The notes: generated by a model not told the origin, from the letters alone. A stretch of 46,689 nucleotides of DNA from Vagococcus salmoninarum (GCF_003987495.1 NZ_NGJU01000023.1:1-46689), one strand, 5' to 3'; counted from the first letter of the stretch, positions 9,579-19,665 are shown. A program made the numbers and translations.

Positions 9579-10990
9579 TATGAGTCACCTTCTTTCCCTG
9601 GGTTTCTTAATTGACGTAACTGCTCTTTAAAGAATGCTTCTTCTTCAGCGGAGACCGAAGTTTCAGCTTTTTCTTGCCCTACCCACTCTGGTAAAGATTC
9701 CTTACGAGTAGAACTGTATTTACGGTTACCTTTATTGTTGCTGTAATTAGGTTTTGAACTAGCCTTTGGCGCCGCTAGTTCTTTAACTTTAGTAATCGCT
9801 TCTTCTGGCGAATAAATCTGAGACTGAGCCCAATCATTCGCAATCGGGTTAACAAATTTTTGATTTAAACTAGGGTTGCCTTTAACGACTAAGACATAAT
9901 GAATCAGCACATTAATCACAGCATCAGGTAAACCTGATTGTTTGACTAAATTTTCGATGACCCACCGTTCTTCATTAGCGACAAACCCGCCTTTTTGATT
10001 TTTAATCGCACTGAAAAAAATCATCGGGCTGATAGTTTCTGCTGAATGGATGACTTGAATGTCCCCTTCAGTATACCCTTGAAGTTTTAACGTATTGTGA
10101 CGACGGGTCGCTTGATCTGATAATGATAAATCTTTGGCTTCCTCGTCTTTTTTGGCTGGTTCTTGTTTTTTCTGGCTGTGGTATTTTAAGACAATGGTTT
10201 TACGAAGTTGATTAATCGCCACTTTGTTCGTCGTAAAATCGACTTCCGCCTCAACTAAGCCCTTCATTTCCAGTTCATTTAAGCCATAGAGTTGGTGTAA
10301 CGTATAAATAGTTTCTTTTAGTTCACCTTCAACTTGCTCTTTATCAATGTACAAGCCTTCTAAGAGACTAGTGAAATAAGGCCAGTCAAAAGTCGGGCTG
10401 ACACTTGATAAAGGACTACTTTCCGTCGGTTTAAACTGAGCCTTTGTTTGACTTAAAAGTTCTTGACGGCCAGCTAAGGATTCTTGATTAAACTGATAAA
10501 CATCTAAGAATTTTTTAGTCACTGTGGTGTAATTTTCTAGATTAATTGGTGTTGGGGCAAACTGTTTAACTAAATTTCCAAAACGTCGTTCGCCAACTTT
10601 ATCTAGCAACAATAAACTTAAGACATCATCTTTAAAAAAGGCTTCCGCCCCTAAAGGTGGACATAGCTCATAAATAAATTCTCGCCGTTGGTTAATTTCT
10701 CGGACATGAACTTGTAACAAGCCAATCCCTTCTAAGCGCAGACGGCCATTAAATAACCGTGGCAAATCAATACTAAGTTGGTTAAACAAATCAGAATGTA
10801 AGGTTTCCTGACTATCCATGGCCCATTTATCAACGGCCGTTAATAAAGCATGAAAAATACTAAAGGCATCTATGCCAATAATTGGTTGGTATAAGTAACT
10901 TAACAAACGCTCATCTAGTTCCGTCATCGGAGTGGCTAACTTCACACTAAAACTATCTTGCGGATGGAGTTGTTTCCAAGGACTATTCAA
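9578..10990 (-). CDS. dnaB: Replication initiation and membrane attachment protein DnaB (helicase loader, DnaD-like)
   Basis: 470-residue Gram-positive DnaB, not the helicase. It works with DnaD and DnaI to open and load at oriC and at restarted forks. The N-terminal winged-helix region has PMTELDERLLSYLYQPIIG; the C-terminal DnaD-like domain lies around 330-400 with INVLIHYVLVVKGNPSLNQKFVNPIANDWAQ. A low-complexity basic linker follows. The start is TTG 10990 after GGAGG with 9-base spacing. It is in an operon with nrdR upstream and dnaI downstream. Confidence 0.92.
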   Translation of the reverse strand: MNSPWKQLHPQDSFSVKLATPMTELDERLLSYLYQPIIGIDAFSIFHALLTAVDKWAMDSQETLHSDLFNQLSIDLPRLFNGRLRLEGIGLLQVHVREINQRREFIYELCPPLGAEAFFKDDVLSLLLLDKVGERRFGNLVKQFAPTPINLENYTTVTKKFLDVYQFNQESLAGRQELLSQTKAQFKPTESSPLSSVSPTFDWPYFTSLLEGLYIDKEQVEGELKETIYTLHQLYGLNELEMKGLVEAEVDFTTNKVAINQLRKTIVLKYHSQKKQEPAKKDEEAKDLSLSDQATRRHNTLKLQGYTEGDIQVIHSAETISPMIFFSAIKNQKGGFVANEERWVIENLVKQSGLPDAVINVLIHYVLVVKGNPSLNQKFVNPIANDWAQSQIYSPEEAITKVKELAAPKASSKPNYSNNKGNRKYSSTRKESLPEWVGQEKAETSVSAEEEAFFKEQLRQLRNPGKEGDS

Positions 10991-11013
10991 AAGTTAGACC
11001 CTCCTTCAGACAT

Positions 11014-11478
11014 TTAATCAGTTTCATCACGCTTTAAGATTTCTTGCATCTCTTGTAAAAAGACACCCATATCTTTAAACTGACGATAAACACTGGCGAA
11101 ACGAATGTAAGCTATTTCGTCTAAATCAACTAAAGCTTCCATCACATACTCACCAATTAACGTGGTTGAGACTTCATTTTCCCCTAAACTACGGACTTTA
11201 TTTTCTACTTGATCGACAATTTGCTCCATTTGTTCCATTGAAACTGGGCGTTTTTCAGCTGAACGAATCAAGCCTCGTAAAATTTTATCGCGATTAAACT
11301 CTTCACGACCGCCATTTTTTTTAATAACTAATAAGGGTGTTGCTTCAATTCTTTCAAATGTTGTGAAGCGGAAACTACAATCTTCACACTCTCTCCGTCT
11401 GCGAATCGCACGACCATCATCAGCAGGTCGACTATCTACGACACGAGATCCGTTATAATGACATTTTGGACACTGCAT
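11014..11478 (-). CDS. nrdR: Transcriptional repressor NrdR
   Basis: 154-residue regulator of ribonucleotide reductase genes that senses ATP/dATP. The N-terminal zinc ribbon is CPKC...CEDC, followed by RFTTFER, then an ATP-cone domain with [16 protein letters not shown]. The start at 11478 ([10 protein letters not shown]) gives the normal family length; GTG three codons earlier forms part of the SD. It lies directly upstream of dnaB, the usual order in this group. Confidence 0.96.
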   Translation of the reverse strand: MQCPKCHYNGSRVVDSRPADDGRAIRRRRECEDCSFRFTTFERIEATPLLVIKKNGGREEFNRDKILRGLIRSAEKRPVSMEQMEQIVDQVENKVRSLGENEVSTTLIGEYVMEALVDLDEIAYIRFASVYRQFKDMGVFLQEMQEILKRDETD

Positions 11479-11590
11479 TTTTTTCACCTCGTGATTAATC
11501 TATTTTAATTGACAATTATCTCTATTATATGGCTATTATAGCATGAAAACTAGGGAATGGTATAGTCCTTAACCTTGAACACTTGCGAAC

Positions 11591-11622
11591 AAAAAAACTT
11601 CTTGAAAAAGATCAAGAAGTTG
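11591..11622 (-). terminator. Terminator overlapping the coaE stop codon
   Basis: Arms AACTTCTTGA / TCAAGAAGTT on the minus strand are followed by seven T. The TGA stop of coaE lies inside the stem. Confidence 0.75.
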
Positions 11623-12223
11623 TTGGATAAAGATTGGTTTTTTCCAGCCATGCTTGAATGGCTCTTTCGGTCTCACTAATTGGTCCACTATTATCAATAA
11701 CAATATCCCCTCGTTGCCGTTTTTCAGCAATTGGCATCTGACTAGCGATGCGCTTCTGAGCCTCAGCTAAGGATAAGTTATCTCGAGTCATTAAGCGTTC
11801 CTCTTGGACTCCTTCTGGGACGTAGACAACCATGACTGCTGTCATCTTAGTTTCATAGCCTGCTTCGTATAATAAAGGCACATCGACAACAACTAACGGG
11901 ACATCTTTTGCGACCCACTCAGCAATTTGCTGTGAAATTGCTTGATTTAATTCCTCGAATAAAATAGTATCTAAGGCTTTACGCTGGTCTGAATCAGAAA
12001 AGACGATGCTGCCTAAGACTTGTCGATTAAGTTCGCCAGTTGCCTTTAAGACACTTTCGCCAAAATACTCACTAATTTTAGCTAAACCGATTGTCCCTGG
12101 TTCAACGACTTCCCTAGCAATGACGTCAGAATCAACGACGGGAATATTCAGTGATGAAAAATAACGACTAGCCGTTGATTTGCCAGTAGCAATGCCACCT
12201 GTTAAGCCTAGTATAAACGTCAT
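11612..12223 (-). CDS. coaE: Dephospho-CoA kinase
   Basis: Phosphorylates the 3'-OH of dephospho-CoA, the last step of coenzyme A synthesis. It has 203 residues with P-loop GLTGGIATGKST at the N-terminus, the VVDSDVIAREVV motif, the VPLLYEAG lid segment and DNLSLAEAQKRIASQ. The start is ATG 12223, 7 bases after AGGAGG; the mutM stop lies 12 bases upstream, so both are in one transcript. The final codons overlap a terminator hairpin. Confidence 0.95.
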   Translation of the reverse strand: MTFILGLTGGIATGKSTASRYFSSLNIPVVDSDVIAREVVEPGTIGLAKISEYFGESVLKATGELNRQVLGSIVFSDSDQRKALDTILFEELNQAISQQIAEWVAKDVPLVVVDVPLLYEAGYETKMTAVMVVYVPEGVQEERLMTRDNLSLAEAQKRIASQMPIAEKRQRGDIVIDNSGPISETERAIQAWLEKTNLYPTTS

Positions 12224-12234
12224 AGTCTTGCCTC

Positions 12235-13074
12235 CTATTTTTTTCGAAATTTTAAAGTCTGACATTTCGGACAAAAATGTGTGCCTCGTTGTGCCACTTT
12301 CGTTTTAACAATTGGTGTGCCACAGTTATCACAAGGAATGCCTGTCTGACCGTAAACTTTTAAGGAAATTTGAAACTTACCAGCCTCTCCCAAGGCATTT
12401 TTATAAGTCCTAATAGTTGTTCCACCAGCCTCAACTGCTCGACCTAAAACCCCAATAATATCACCGTGGAGCTGTTTGACTTCTGCAGGCTTCAAACTAT
12501 CCGCCGGTTGCTCTGGATGTAGTTGAGCAGCATGTAAGGCTTCATCAACATAGATATTACCTAAACCAGTTACTAATTTTTGTTCTAAGAGCAACGGTTT
12601 AATCGCTTTTGAGGATTTCTTTAACCCTGCAGCGAAAGGTTTCAACAAAAAATCCTCAGCCTTTGGTTCTGGACCAAGTTTTAAGATGCCTTTATATTCT
12701 GAAGCTAAGCCCTTCGGTAACAAAGTCATCCGGCCGAATTTCCGGACATCTAAGTAACGTAACTGGCTGCCATCAGTAAAATCAAATAAGACATGACTAT
12801 GTTTCATGACCTCATCATCTTGTTGATGAAACTCATACTTCCCTTCCATTCGTAAATGGGAAACCATGTCATAATGAGTAAACTTGAAAATTAAAAATTT
12901 CCCCCGTCTTTCAAAGCCTTCAATTTTTTCGCCAACTAACTGTTGTTGGAAAGTTTCGACTTCTGGTGACTCGATAATTCGCGGCCACATCACATGGACA
13001 GCAGCTATTTCTTTTCCTAAAACTAGTTGCTCTAAGCCGGTACGAACCGCTTCAACTTCTGGTAATTCTGGCAT
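12235..13074 (-). CDS. mutM: Formamidopyrimidine-DNA glycosylase
   Basis: 279-residue base-excision repair enzyme that removes 8-oxoguanine and formamidopyrimidines, with AP-lyase activity. It begins MPELPEVEAVR with catalytic Pro2 and Glu3. The conserved RRGKFLIF lysine is near 58, the helix-two-turn-helix GLGNIYVDEALH is around 168, and the C-terminal zinc finger is CDNC...CPKCQ. It lies between polA and coaE. TATAGGAGGAAATGT supplies the SD. Confidence 0.96.
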   Translation of the reverse strand: MPELPEVEAVRTGLEQLVLGKEIAAVHVMWPRIIESPEVETFQQQLVGEKIEGFERRGKFLIFKFTHYDMVSHLRMEGKYEFHQQDDEVMKHSHVLFDFTDGSQLRYLDVRKFGRMTLLPKGLASEYKGILKLGPEPKAEDFLLKPFAAGLKKSSKAIKPLLLEQKLVTGLGNIYVDEALHAAQLHPEQPADSLKPAEVKQLHGDIIGVLGRAVEAGGTTIRTYKNALGEAGKFQISLKVYGQTGIPCDNCGTPIVKTKVAQRGTHFCPKCQTLKFRKK

Positions 13075-13092
13075 TACATTTCCTCCTATAAA

Positions 13093-13126
13093 AAAGGAGA
13101 GAAAAGCTAAGTGCCTTTTCTCTCAC
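13093..13126 (-). terminator. Terminator/attenuator between polA and mutM
   Basis: Arms GGAGAGAAAAG and CTTTTCTCTC are followed on the minus strand by TTTTTT, and then at once by the mutM SD. Since mutM is downstream of polA, this limits readthrough or marks an RNA end. Confidence 0.7.
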
Positions 13127-13147
13127 CTAATTTCAACTAAAGTAAAA

Positions 13148-15796
13148 CTATTTTGCATCATACCAAGAATCGCCATAACTACTATCAGCTTTTAACGGTA
13201 CACTTAATTTTACAGCATTTTCCATAACTTCTCTAACAACTTGCTCTAGTTTCGGAATTTCACTCTTCGGCGCTTCAAAAACAAGCTCATCATGAACTTG
13301 TAAGAGCATCGTCGCTTCCATCTCTTCTTCTTTAAGGCGCTTCGACATGTTAATCATAGCAATCTTCAAGATGTCAGCTGCACTGCCTTGAATCGGCGTA
13401 TTAATGGCTGTCCGCTCAGCAAAAGAACGAATGTTAAAGTTCCGGGCGTTAATGTCTGGTAAATAACGGCGACGGTGCCATAACGTTTCTACATAACCTT
13501 TATCTTTCGCTTCACGGACGATTTCTTCCATGTACGTTTTGATATCAGGGTACTTATCAAAATATTTATCGATAAACTCTTGGGCTTCTTTTCTAGTAAT
13601 CCCTAAGTTTTGCGATAAGCCGTAGTCACTAATCCCGTAAACAATCCCAAAGTTAACAGCCTTCGCTTGGCGACGAATGTTACTAGTAACTTCCTCTTCA
13701 CTAGCTACCCCAAAGACCCGCATGGCGGTACTAGCATGGATGTCTTGCCCTTCAATAAAGGCTTCTCGCATATGTTGGTCATTGGCAATATCCGCTAACA
13801 CTCGTAGCTCAATTTGTGAGTAATCGGAAGCAAAGATCTGCCATTCTTTTTCTCTTGGAACAAAGGCTTGGCGAATTTTGCGACCTTCTTCTAAACGGAC
13901 AGGAATATTTTGTAAGTTAGGATCAACTGAACTTAAACGACCGGTTTGGGTTAACGTTTGGACATAACGAGTATGAATTTTACCATCTGGTTGAATCACT
14001 TTTAACAAGCCTTCAACATAAGTTGATTGAATCTTAGCAATCGTCCGATACTCTAGAATATCTTCGATAATCGGCGCTTGGGATTTCAGTTGTTCTAAGA
14101 CATCCACGGCAGTTGAATAACCGGTCTTCGTTTTCTTAATGACTGGCAAGCCCATTTTTTCAAATAAAATCACCCCAAGTTGTTTCGGTGAATTAATGTT
14201 AAACTCTTCGCCAGCTTGTTCATAAATCCGCTCTTCAATCCCTTGTAATTGGACAGCAAACTCTTGTTTCATCTCTTGTAACCGTTGGGCATTGACAGTA
14301 ATCCCTTCGATTTCCATCTCACCTAAAACAAATGACAACGGCAATTCCATCTCATAAAATAAGTCTTTTTGTTCTTTCTCAACTAAAGCTGCATCTAATA
14401 AAGGTTGAAGACTTAATAAGGCTTTGGCTTTCCGGGCTAAATGTTTTGTAAAGACTTCTTCCTCTTCTGGTAAGCCTTTTTTAGCTCCTTTGCCGTAAAT
14501 ACTTTCATCTGTGTCAATTTCATAATAATCGTGATTAAAAGCCACTTCTGCTAAATCTTCACTATTGTCATTAGTATCTAAGACATAAGCCGCCAGCAAA
14601 ACATCAAAACTAACATTAGTTAAAAGAATGTCGTAGCGATTTAAAGTCACTAAATTACTTTTAGCATCGTAAACAATTTTTTCTTGTTGGTCGTTCATCA
14701 GCCAGGCTTTAAACAGGGGTTGATGTAACACTTCATCACTCGCTGAAACATAGATCTTTTCTTCCGTTCCCCATGCCACTCCTTGGACATCAGCCGTGTG
14801 ATAGTTTTTTTCTAGTAATTCAATATATAAACTCATTTTCGGGCCAAACATCTCTGGTGTGACTTCAGTAACAACTTCATAAGCAACTTCGGCTAAAGGT
14901 GCTCCATTGTCTTCCATCTCAGAAACATCTAATTTGTTTAACTGTTGTCTAAATTCCATTTCCCGATAAAAAGGCACTAATTTATCTAAATCTTTACCTG
15001 AGTAAGCTAATTCTTCAACCGTAATCGTAATTGGCGAGGCCACATCGATGGTTGCCAAACGTTTACTCATCAAAGCTTGCTCTTTATCGTTGATTAAGTT
15101 TTCTTTCATTTTACTTGGTTTCAGCTCATCAATATGTTCATAGACCCCTTCAACTGAGCCGTATTCTGTTAAAAGTTTAATTGCGGTTTTTTCGCCAACT
15201 CTAGTAACCCCTGGAATGTTGTCCGAATTATCTCCAGCTAAGCCTTTCATATCAATAATTTGCAAAGGTTCTAAACCATACTTTTCTTTAATGAAGGCCG
15301 GTGTGTAGGTAATTAACTCACTGACCCCTTTCGCAGTCACTTCTACCCGAATATTGTCTGTTGCTAATTGCGTTAAATCTTTATCTCCTGAAACAACGAC
15401 AACTTCAAATTCTTCCGGATCAGCTAGGCGCGTCATCGTGCCGATAATATCATCTGCTTCATAGTCAGCAAGTTCATAGTGCTTAATCCCAAAAGCTTCA
15501 ATTAATTCACGAATATAAGGCATTTGTTCTTTAAATTCCCCTGGTGTTTTAGAACGGCCAGCTTTGTAATCATCGAAAAAAGCATGACGAAAAGTTGTTT
15601 TACCTGCATCAAAGGCAATTAAAACATGACTTGGCTTTTCTTTTTCCATTAAATTATCTAACATATTATTAAAAAATAAAATCGCATTCGTATGTAAACC
15701 ACTTTTAGTTTTAAAGGCTTCAAAGTTTTGAATTGCGTAAAAGGCTCTAAAAGCCACACTGTTTCCGTCAATTAGTAATAATTTATTTTTAGGCAT
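13148..15796 (-). CDS. polA: DNA polymerase I
   Basis: 882-residue repair and Okazaki-fragment polymerase. The N-terminal 5'-3' exonuclease (to about 290) has LLIDGNSVAFRAFYA, ADDIIGT and GDKDLTQL. The middle 3'-5' exonuclease-like domain lacks the catalytic acidic motif (the expected DxE position reads GVAWGTEE), so proofreading is probably absent, as in Bacillus Pol I. The C-terminal polymerase has motif A DYSQIELRVLA, motif B RRQAKAVNFGIVYG and motif C VHDELVFE. GGAG precedes the ATG by 7 bases. It is first in the replication/repair gene run. Confidence 0.96.
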   Translation of the reverse strand: MPKNKLLLIDGNSVAFRAFYAIQNFEAFKTKSGLHTNAILFFNNMLDNLMEKEKPSHVLIAFDAGKTTFRHAFFDDYKAGRSKTPGEFKEQMPYIRELIEAFGIKHYELADYEADDIIGTMTRLADPEEFEVVVVSGDKDLTQLATDNIRVEVTAKGVSELITYTPAFIKEKYGLEPLQIIDMKGLAGDNSDNIPGVTRVGEKTAIKLLTEYGSVEGVYEHIDELKPSKMKENLINDKEQALMSKRLATIDVASPITITVEELAYSGKDLDKLVPFYREMEFRQQLNKLDVSEMEDNGAPLAEVAYEVVTEVTPEMFGPKMSLYIELLEKNYHTADVQGVAWGTEEKIYVSASDEVLHQPLFKAWLMNDQQEKIVYDAKSNLVTLNRYDILLTNVSFDVLLAAYVLDTNDNSEDLAEVAFNHDYYEIDTDESIYGKGAKKGLPEEEEVFTKHLARKAKALLSLQPLLDAALVEKEQKDLFYEMELPLSFVLGEMEIEGITVNAQRLQEMKQEFAVQLQGIEERIYEQAGEEFNINSPKQLGVILFEKMGLPVIKKTKTGYSTAVDVLEQLKSQAPIIEDILEYRTIAKIQSTYVEGLLKVIQPDGKIHTRYVQTLTQTGRLSSVDPNLQNIPVRLEEGRKIRQAFVPREKEWQIFASDYSQIELRVLADIANDQHMREAFIEGQDIHASTAMRVFGVASEEEVTSNIRRQAKAVNFGIVYGISDYGLSQNLGITRKEAQEFIDKYFDKYPDIKTYMEEIVREAKDKGYVETLWHRRRYLPDINARNFNIRSFAERTAINTPIQGSAADILKIAMINMSKRLKEEEMEATMLLQVHDELVFEAPKSEIPKLEQVVREVMENAVKLSVPLKADSSYGDSWYDAK

Positions 15797-15878
15797 ACTA
15801 GGTCTCCATTCTTGAATCTCATCTCTATTTTAACAAATTTTCCTCACCTTTGCGAAGTTATCTGTTTATCAAAAAAAG

Positions 15879-15905
15879 GGGGCCCTTGACTAACGTCAAG
15901 GCCCC
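15879..15905 (-). terminator. Terminator after the Bax-inhibitor gene
   Basis: GC-rich hairpin (GGGGCCTTGAC / GTCAAGGGCCCC) with TTTTTTT on the minus strand. Confidence 0.9.
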
Positions 15906-15917
15906 TTCGTTGTTTAA

Positions 15918-16619
15918 TTAATCTCTGCCAAAAATTCTTAAGAAAGCTAATAATAAGTTGATAAAATCTAAGTACAATTGTAAGGCGAAGAAAATTGCTA
16001 AGCCTTTTAATTGAGGCCCGTCGCCAACTTGGGCGTAGGCGGTTTTAATTTTTTGGTGGTCATAAGCGGTTAAACCAGCAAAAACCACAACAGTTATTAA
16101 AGAAATAAAAATCTCAACTGGTGAGCTTTTTAATATAAACGTATTTAACAACATCACAATGATGATCCCGATTAAGCCACCCCGTAAGGCTTGCCCCATA
16201 CCTGTTAAATCTTTTTTCGTGCGAGTTCCTACAACTGCCATGGCACCGTAAGTTACAGCGGCAGCGATAAAGGCTTTGTAGACGGAAGCTTCCGCATACA
16301 TGGCTAAAGTTAAGCCGAGAGTGACCCCCATTAACATTGAATAAACGACGAAGCTAGCAAAAGCCATCGTTGGGTTTTTAACTGCTTTAGCACTTAGAAA
16401 AAGAGCTAAGCCGATTTGAAGGATCCACATTAACATAAAGCCAAAAGGGATACTAGTGATAAATGTTATAACTTGGAAAAAAAACACTTCCATTACTAAG
16501 TATGACGTCACTGCACTAATGGCAATCCCCACACCTAAGTAGGCATAAATTCTTGAAAAAAACTGAGCTAAGCCTGTGTTTGAGACTTGGCTAACTGGTC
16601 TATATTGTTGTTGTTCCAT
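15918..16619 (-). CDS. Bax inhibitor-1 / YccA family membrane protein
   Basis: 233-residue protein with about seven transmembrane helices. It ends with the family signature LQLYLDFINLLLAFLRIFG and carries the central ITVVVFAGLTAYDHQKI segment with its conserved Asp. Family members in bacteria (YccA, YetJ) affect FtsH protease or act as pH-sensitive calcium leaks. The start is 16619, 7 bases after GGAG; it overlaps the upstream MaoC-like gene by 20 bases, so they are coupled. Confidence 0.9.
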   Translation of the reverse strand: MEQQQYRPVSQVSNTGLAQFFSRIYAYLGVGIAISAVTSYLVMEVFFFQVITFITSIPFGFMLMWILQIGLALFLSAKAVKNPTMAFASFVVYSMLMGVTLGLTLAMYAEASVYKAFIAAAVTYGAMAVVGTRTKKDLTGMGQALRGGLIGIIIVMLLNTFILKSSPVEIFISLITVVVFAGLTAYDHQKIKTAYAQVGDGPQLKGLAIFFALQLYLDFINLLLAFLRIFGRD

Positions 16620-17088
16620 CTTCATTCTCCTTATTTTCCGTAGTTATTTCTGAAACATGTGGCGGTTTAACCATCACGACTGCGTCTAAGACTCGGGTTT
16701 TATCCATATTGTTAGCTTTGACTGAAATCGTAACAACGTCTTTCATCCTATCGACTTTAATGACTTCAAAAGCAAAGGTTAAAGTTTCGTAATGATAGAC
16801 TGGTTCGATAAAGTTAATAGAAAAATTAACAATATGGGAACCTGGTCCTGGTAAATGTTTGGAAATCGTACTTGTCACAATTCCCATCAACATCACTGAA
16901 GGTACAATTGGTTTTTGGTATTCCGTTGTACTGGCATAATCATGTTGAACAAATAACGGGTTGGCATCATTCGTTATCCCTAAATATAATAAGAGTTGAC
17001 TGTCTTCGATTGATTCCGTCACACTTAATGATTGACCTTCAAGGATTTCATTAATGTTTTGGCCGATTTTTCTAGGTTTTCCAATCAT
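16600..17088 (-). CDS. MaoC-like hotdog-fold dehydratase
   Basis: 162-residue protein with a single hotdog domain. It has the hydratase-type segment LYLGITNDANPLFVQHDYA (catalytic Asp/His pattern) and a downstream VPSVMLMGIVTSTISKHLPGPG helix. Related enzymes hydrate enoyl-CoA or act as FabZ/FapR-like thioester-binding proteins; the substrate here is unknown. SD TGGAGGTGCCAGCAAA precedes the ATG. It overlaps the Bax-inhibitor-like gene. Confidence 0.75.
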   Translation of the reverse strand: MIGKPRKIGQNINEILEGQSLSVTESIEDSQLLLYLGITNDANPLFVQHDYASTTEYQKPIVPSVMLMGIVTSTISKHLPGPGSHIVNFSINFIEPVYHYETLTFAFEVIKVDRMKDVVTISVKANNMDKTRVLDAVVMVKPPHVSEITTENKENEDGTTTI

Positions 17089-17164
17089 TTTGCTGGCACC
17101 TCCACTTATTCTCTTTATAATTGTAACAAATAACTCTTGATTCGCATACTAATAGCTATGTTAA

Positions 17165-17192
17165 AAACCTTTCACTAAAAAGGAAAGGTTTA
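17165..17192 (-). terminator. Terminator after murC
   Basis: Arms AAACCTTTC / GAAAGGTTT with a nine-base loop, then TTTAA on the minus strand. Confidence 0.65.
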
Positions 17193-17201
17193 AAAGGTGT
17201 C

Positions 17202-18539
17202 TTACATTTTATTTTTGCGAGTGATACCTAATAAGCGCTCGTATGCTTGTTGGAACTTCTGAACGTCGCCAGCACCCATAAAAATAATCACTGCATCATG
17301 GAAATTAAGTAACGGCGAAACATTCTCTTCCGTAATAACTGCCCCACCTTTAGAAATTTTATTACCTAAATCTTCAATTTTTACGTCACCTTGTTCTTCT
17401 CGAGCAGATCCGAAGATGTCACATAAATAAACGTTGTCTGCCAAGTCTAAAGCTTCAGCAAACTCATCTAACATCGCTACTGTCCGGGTGAACGTATGAG
17501 GTTGGAAAACGGCAATAATTTCTTTTTCTGGGTATTTTTGACGAGCCCCATCAATCGTTGCTTTGATTTCCGCTGGATGGTGGGCGTAATCATCGACAAT
17601 CACCATATCACTGACTTGTTTCTCACTGAAACGACGCTTCACGCCGCCAAATGACAACATTTCCTTAGCAACTAGGCTTAAGTCTAATTTTTCTAAATAA
17701 GTAATCGCAATCACACCTAAAGCGTTATAAACATTATGCATGCCGTAAGCTGGCACATCAAAGACACCAATCTCTTGGCCTTTAAATAATACAGTGAACT
17801 TCGAACCAGTTGTCGTCCGTTCAATATTAATCGCTTGGAAATCATCATTTTCATTAATACCATAGTAATAAACCGGTGCTTTAACATCTAATTTCCGTAA
17901 ATATTCATCATCACCAAAGGCAACAATCCCTTTCGTTACTTGACTAGCAAAGGTTTGGAATGCATCAAAAACATCATCAATGCTCGTATAGTAATCAGGA
18001 TGATCAAAATCCACATTCGTAATAATCGCATATTCTGGTGAATACGCTAAGAAATGACGACGGTATTCGCAGGCTTCAAAACTAAAGAAACGGGCACCTG
18101 AAACACCATGACCGGTACCATCACCGATTAAGTAGCTGGTTGGTTCGATTCCACTTAAAACATGGGATAAAAGACCTGTCGTACTCGTTTTACCATGTGA
18201 CCCTGTCACTGCAATACTTGTGAACTTATTAATAAATTCACCGATAAAACGATGGTAGCGAATTACTTGTAAGCCTTTCTTTAAAGCTTCTTGAATTTCC
18301 CGATGAGTATCAGGAAACGCATTACCAGCAATGATAATCATGTCATTTTTAATATTATTTTCATCAAAAGATAAGATTGGCACCTTAGCTTTTTCTAGTT
18401 CTCGTTGGGTAAAGCAATATTGTTCAATGTCTGACCCTTGAACACGGTAGCCTTTTTCATGAAGGATTAACGCTAAGGCGCTCATACCTGCACCTTTGAT
18501 TCCTACAAAATGATACAATGGGTTGTTATGACTATCCAT
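17202..18539 (-). CDS. murC: UDP-N-acetylmuramate--L-alanine ligase
   Basis: 445-residue cytoplasmic Mur ligase that adds L-Ala to UDP-MurNAc, first step of the peptidoglycan stem peptide. The N-terminal Rossmann motif is [11 protein letters not shown], the ATP loop is [11 protein letters not shown] near 108, and the central motif [10 protein letters not shown] and the [16 protein letters not shown] segment are typical. GAGGATTTTC precedes the ATG. It is separated from the next gene upstream by a terminator and a 168-base gap. Confidence 0.97.
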   Translation of the reverse strand: MDSHNNPLYHFVGIKGAGMSALALILHEKGYRVQGSDIEQYCFTQRELEKAKVPILSFDENNIKNDMIIIAGNAFPDTHREIQEALKKGLQVIRYHRFIGEFINKFTSIAVTGSHGKTSTTGLLSHVLSGIEPTSYLIGDGTGHGVSGARFFSFEACEYRRHFLAYSPEYAIITNVDFDHPDYYTSIDDVFDAFQTFASQVTKGIVAFGDDEYLRKLDVKAPVYYYGINENDDFQAINIERTTTGSKFTVLFKGQEIGVFDVPAYGMHNVYNALGVIAITYLEKLDLSLVAKEMLSFGGVKRRFSEKQVSDMVIVDDYAHHPAEIKATIDGARQKYPEKEIIAVFQPHTFTRTVAMLDEFAEALDLADNVYLCDIFGSAREEQGDVKIEDLGNKISKGGAVITEENVSPLLNFHDAVIIFMGAGDVQKFQQAYERLLGITRKNKM

Positions 18540-18666
18540 GAAAATCCTCTTTTCTAAATGTTTACTTTTATCTAATTATTTTTTTATGTGAGTTAATAGT
18601 TATTTTATCGGTCAAATGTTCAATATACCGAATCTTATTATCGTACAAATCTTAGAATAATTCAAC

Positions 18667-18699
18667 CAAAAAAACTTGCACCTTTTAAAAAGGTACAAG
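18667..18699 (-). terminator. Terminator after the 270-residue unknown gene
   Basis: Stem CTTGTACCTTTT / AAAAGGTGCAAG followed by TTTTTTT on the minus strand. Confidence 0.85.
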
Positions 18700-18707
18700 A
18701 ATCCTTA

Positions 18708-19520
18708 TTAATCGAAGTATTTATTGGATTTTGACTGGGTCGTTTCATCGTTCATAATTCCACTTAATGATTTTTCTAAGCGAGAATTTTTATTCGCGTT
18801 TTTTTCAGTTTGTTGTTTTTTAGTAAAAGCTGGCGTGTTATTGTCTTCCTTAACACCGACTTGCTCTTTTTTAAGTTTTTTAAATTCTCTTCGAGTAAAA
18901 GGAATGTCATTTTTTTCTTCTTTCACTTCGAAAGACGAAATCTCTTTTTTCTCAATCTCGTCATATTGGAACGCTCGATCTGTTTCTTCTTCCATTACAA
19001 TATAACTTGATTTTGGTTTTTTCATCCGGTCAAGTAATTCTTGACGGCTGTATGACGGCGAAACTTCTACAGGTATAATTGAAGAAGGGATATGTTTCGG
19101 CACAAAATAAGAACGGCCTTTATATTTACCAGGTTGGGCATTACTCGTTGAACGCTCGTCAACCTTTTTTTCTTCTTGTAATTTTTTTTCTAAACTCGCC
19201 CGATGATCACTATAAAAAACCGGTTTTTTAACTTCTACCACACTTTCTTTAATCGGTGGTCCTTGGTATGAAAAATCGGCTTCCTTAGTTACTACTTGAG
19301 CAACCCGTTCTGGCTCATGGGTAAAATAACGTTCCTCATAAGTCGGCTCAACTGGAACACTAGTTTTGATTGGTTCTGGATTTGAGATACTATCACTAAA
19401 AACCGTTTTAAATTCATCACCAAACAACACCCGGCCAGAAGTTTTTGGCAACTTAACGCCACCATCGTCATCAAAAGCTGGAAATCTATAATTTTTACGT
19501 TTATCTATAAAGTCAACCAT
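18708..19520 (-). CDS. Charged, probably disordered cytoplasmic protein, unrecognised
   Basis: 270 residues rich in Glu, Lys, Ser and Pro, with no signal peptide or membrane segment. It begins MVDFIDKRKNYRFPAFDDD. Short motifs such as GRSYFVPKHIPSSIIPVEV and SRQELLDRMKK look like interaction segments in a disordered chain; lysine-rich stretches follow. The SD is AAAGGAATGATGACTA. Its position upstream of murC suggests a cell-envelope or division role, but that is only context. No family recognised. Confidence 0.7.
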   Translation of the reverse strand: MVDFIDKRKNYRFPAFDDDGGVKLPKTSGRVLFGDEFKTVFSDSISNPEPIKTSVPVEPTYEERYFTHEPERVAQVVTKEADFSYQGPPIKESVVEVKKPVFYSDHRASLEKKLQEEKKVDERSTSNAQPGKYKGRSYFVPKHIPSSIIPVEVSPSYSRQELLDRMKKPKSSYIVMEEETDRAFQYDEIEKKEISSFEVKEEKNDIPFTRREFKKLKKEQVGVKEDNNTPAFTKKQQTEKNANKNSRLEKSLSGIMNDETTQSKSNKYFD

Positions 19521-19665
19521 TAGTCATCATTCCTTTAATTATCTGTCTAACATAGTGTATCATAATTTCCAGGGATTCTAAACAATTCTCGTATTTTTCC
19601 TGAAAGATTTATGTTAACCTTAGAGTATTGTTATAATAATTACAACTAAAAGGACGGGTTACTTA

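Noticed and set aside
13093-13126. Riboswitch between polA and mutM
   Set aside because: It is a simple hairpin plus T run with no alternative fold or known aptamer motif.
12884-13195. Plus-strand reading of 103 codons
   Set aside because: Covers the mutM start, a terminator and the polA end on the opposite strand; no ribosome site.
13148-15796. Loss of the proofreading motif in DNA polymerase I as a novelty
   Set aside because: A degenerate 3'-5' exonuclease domain is normal in Gram-positive Pol I.
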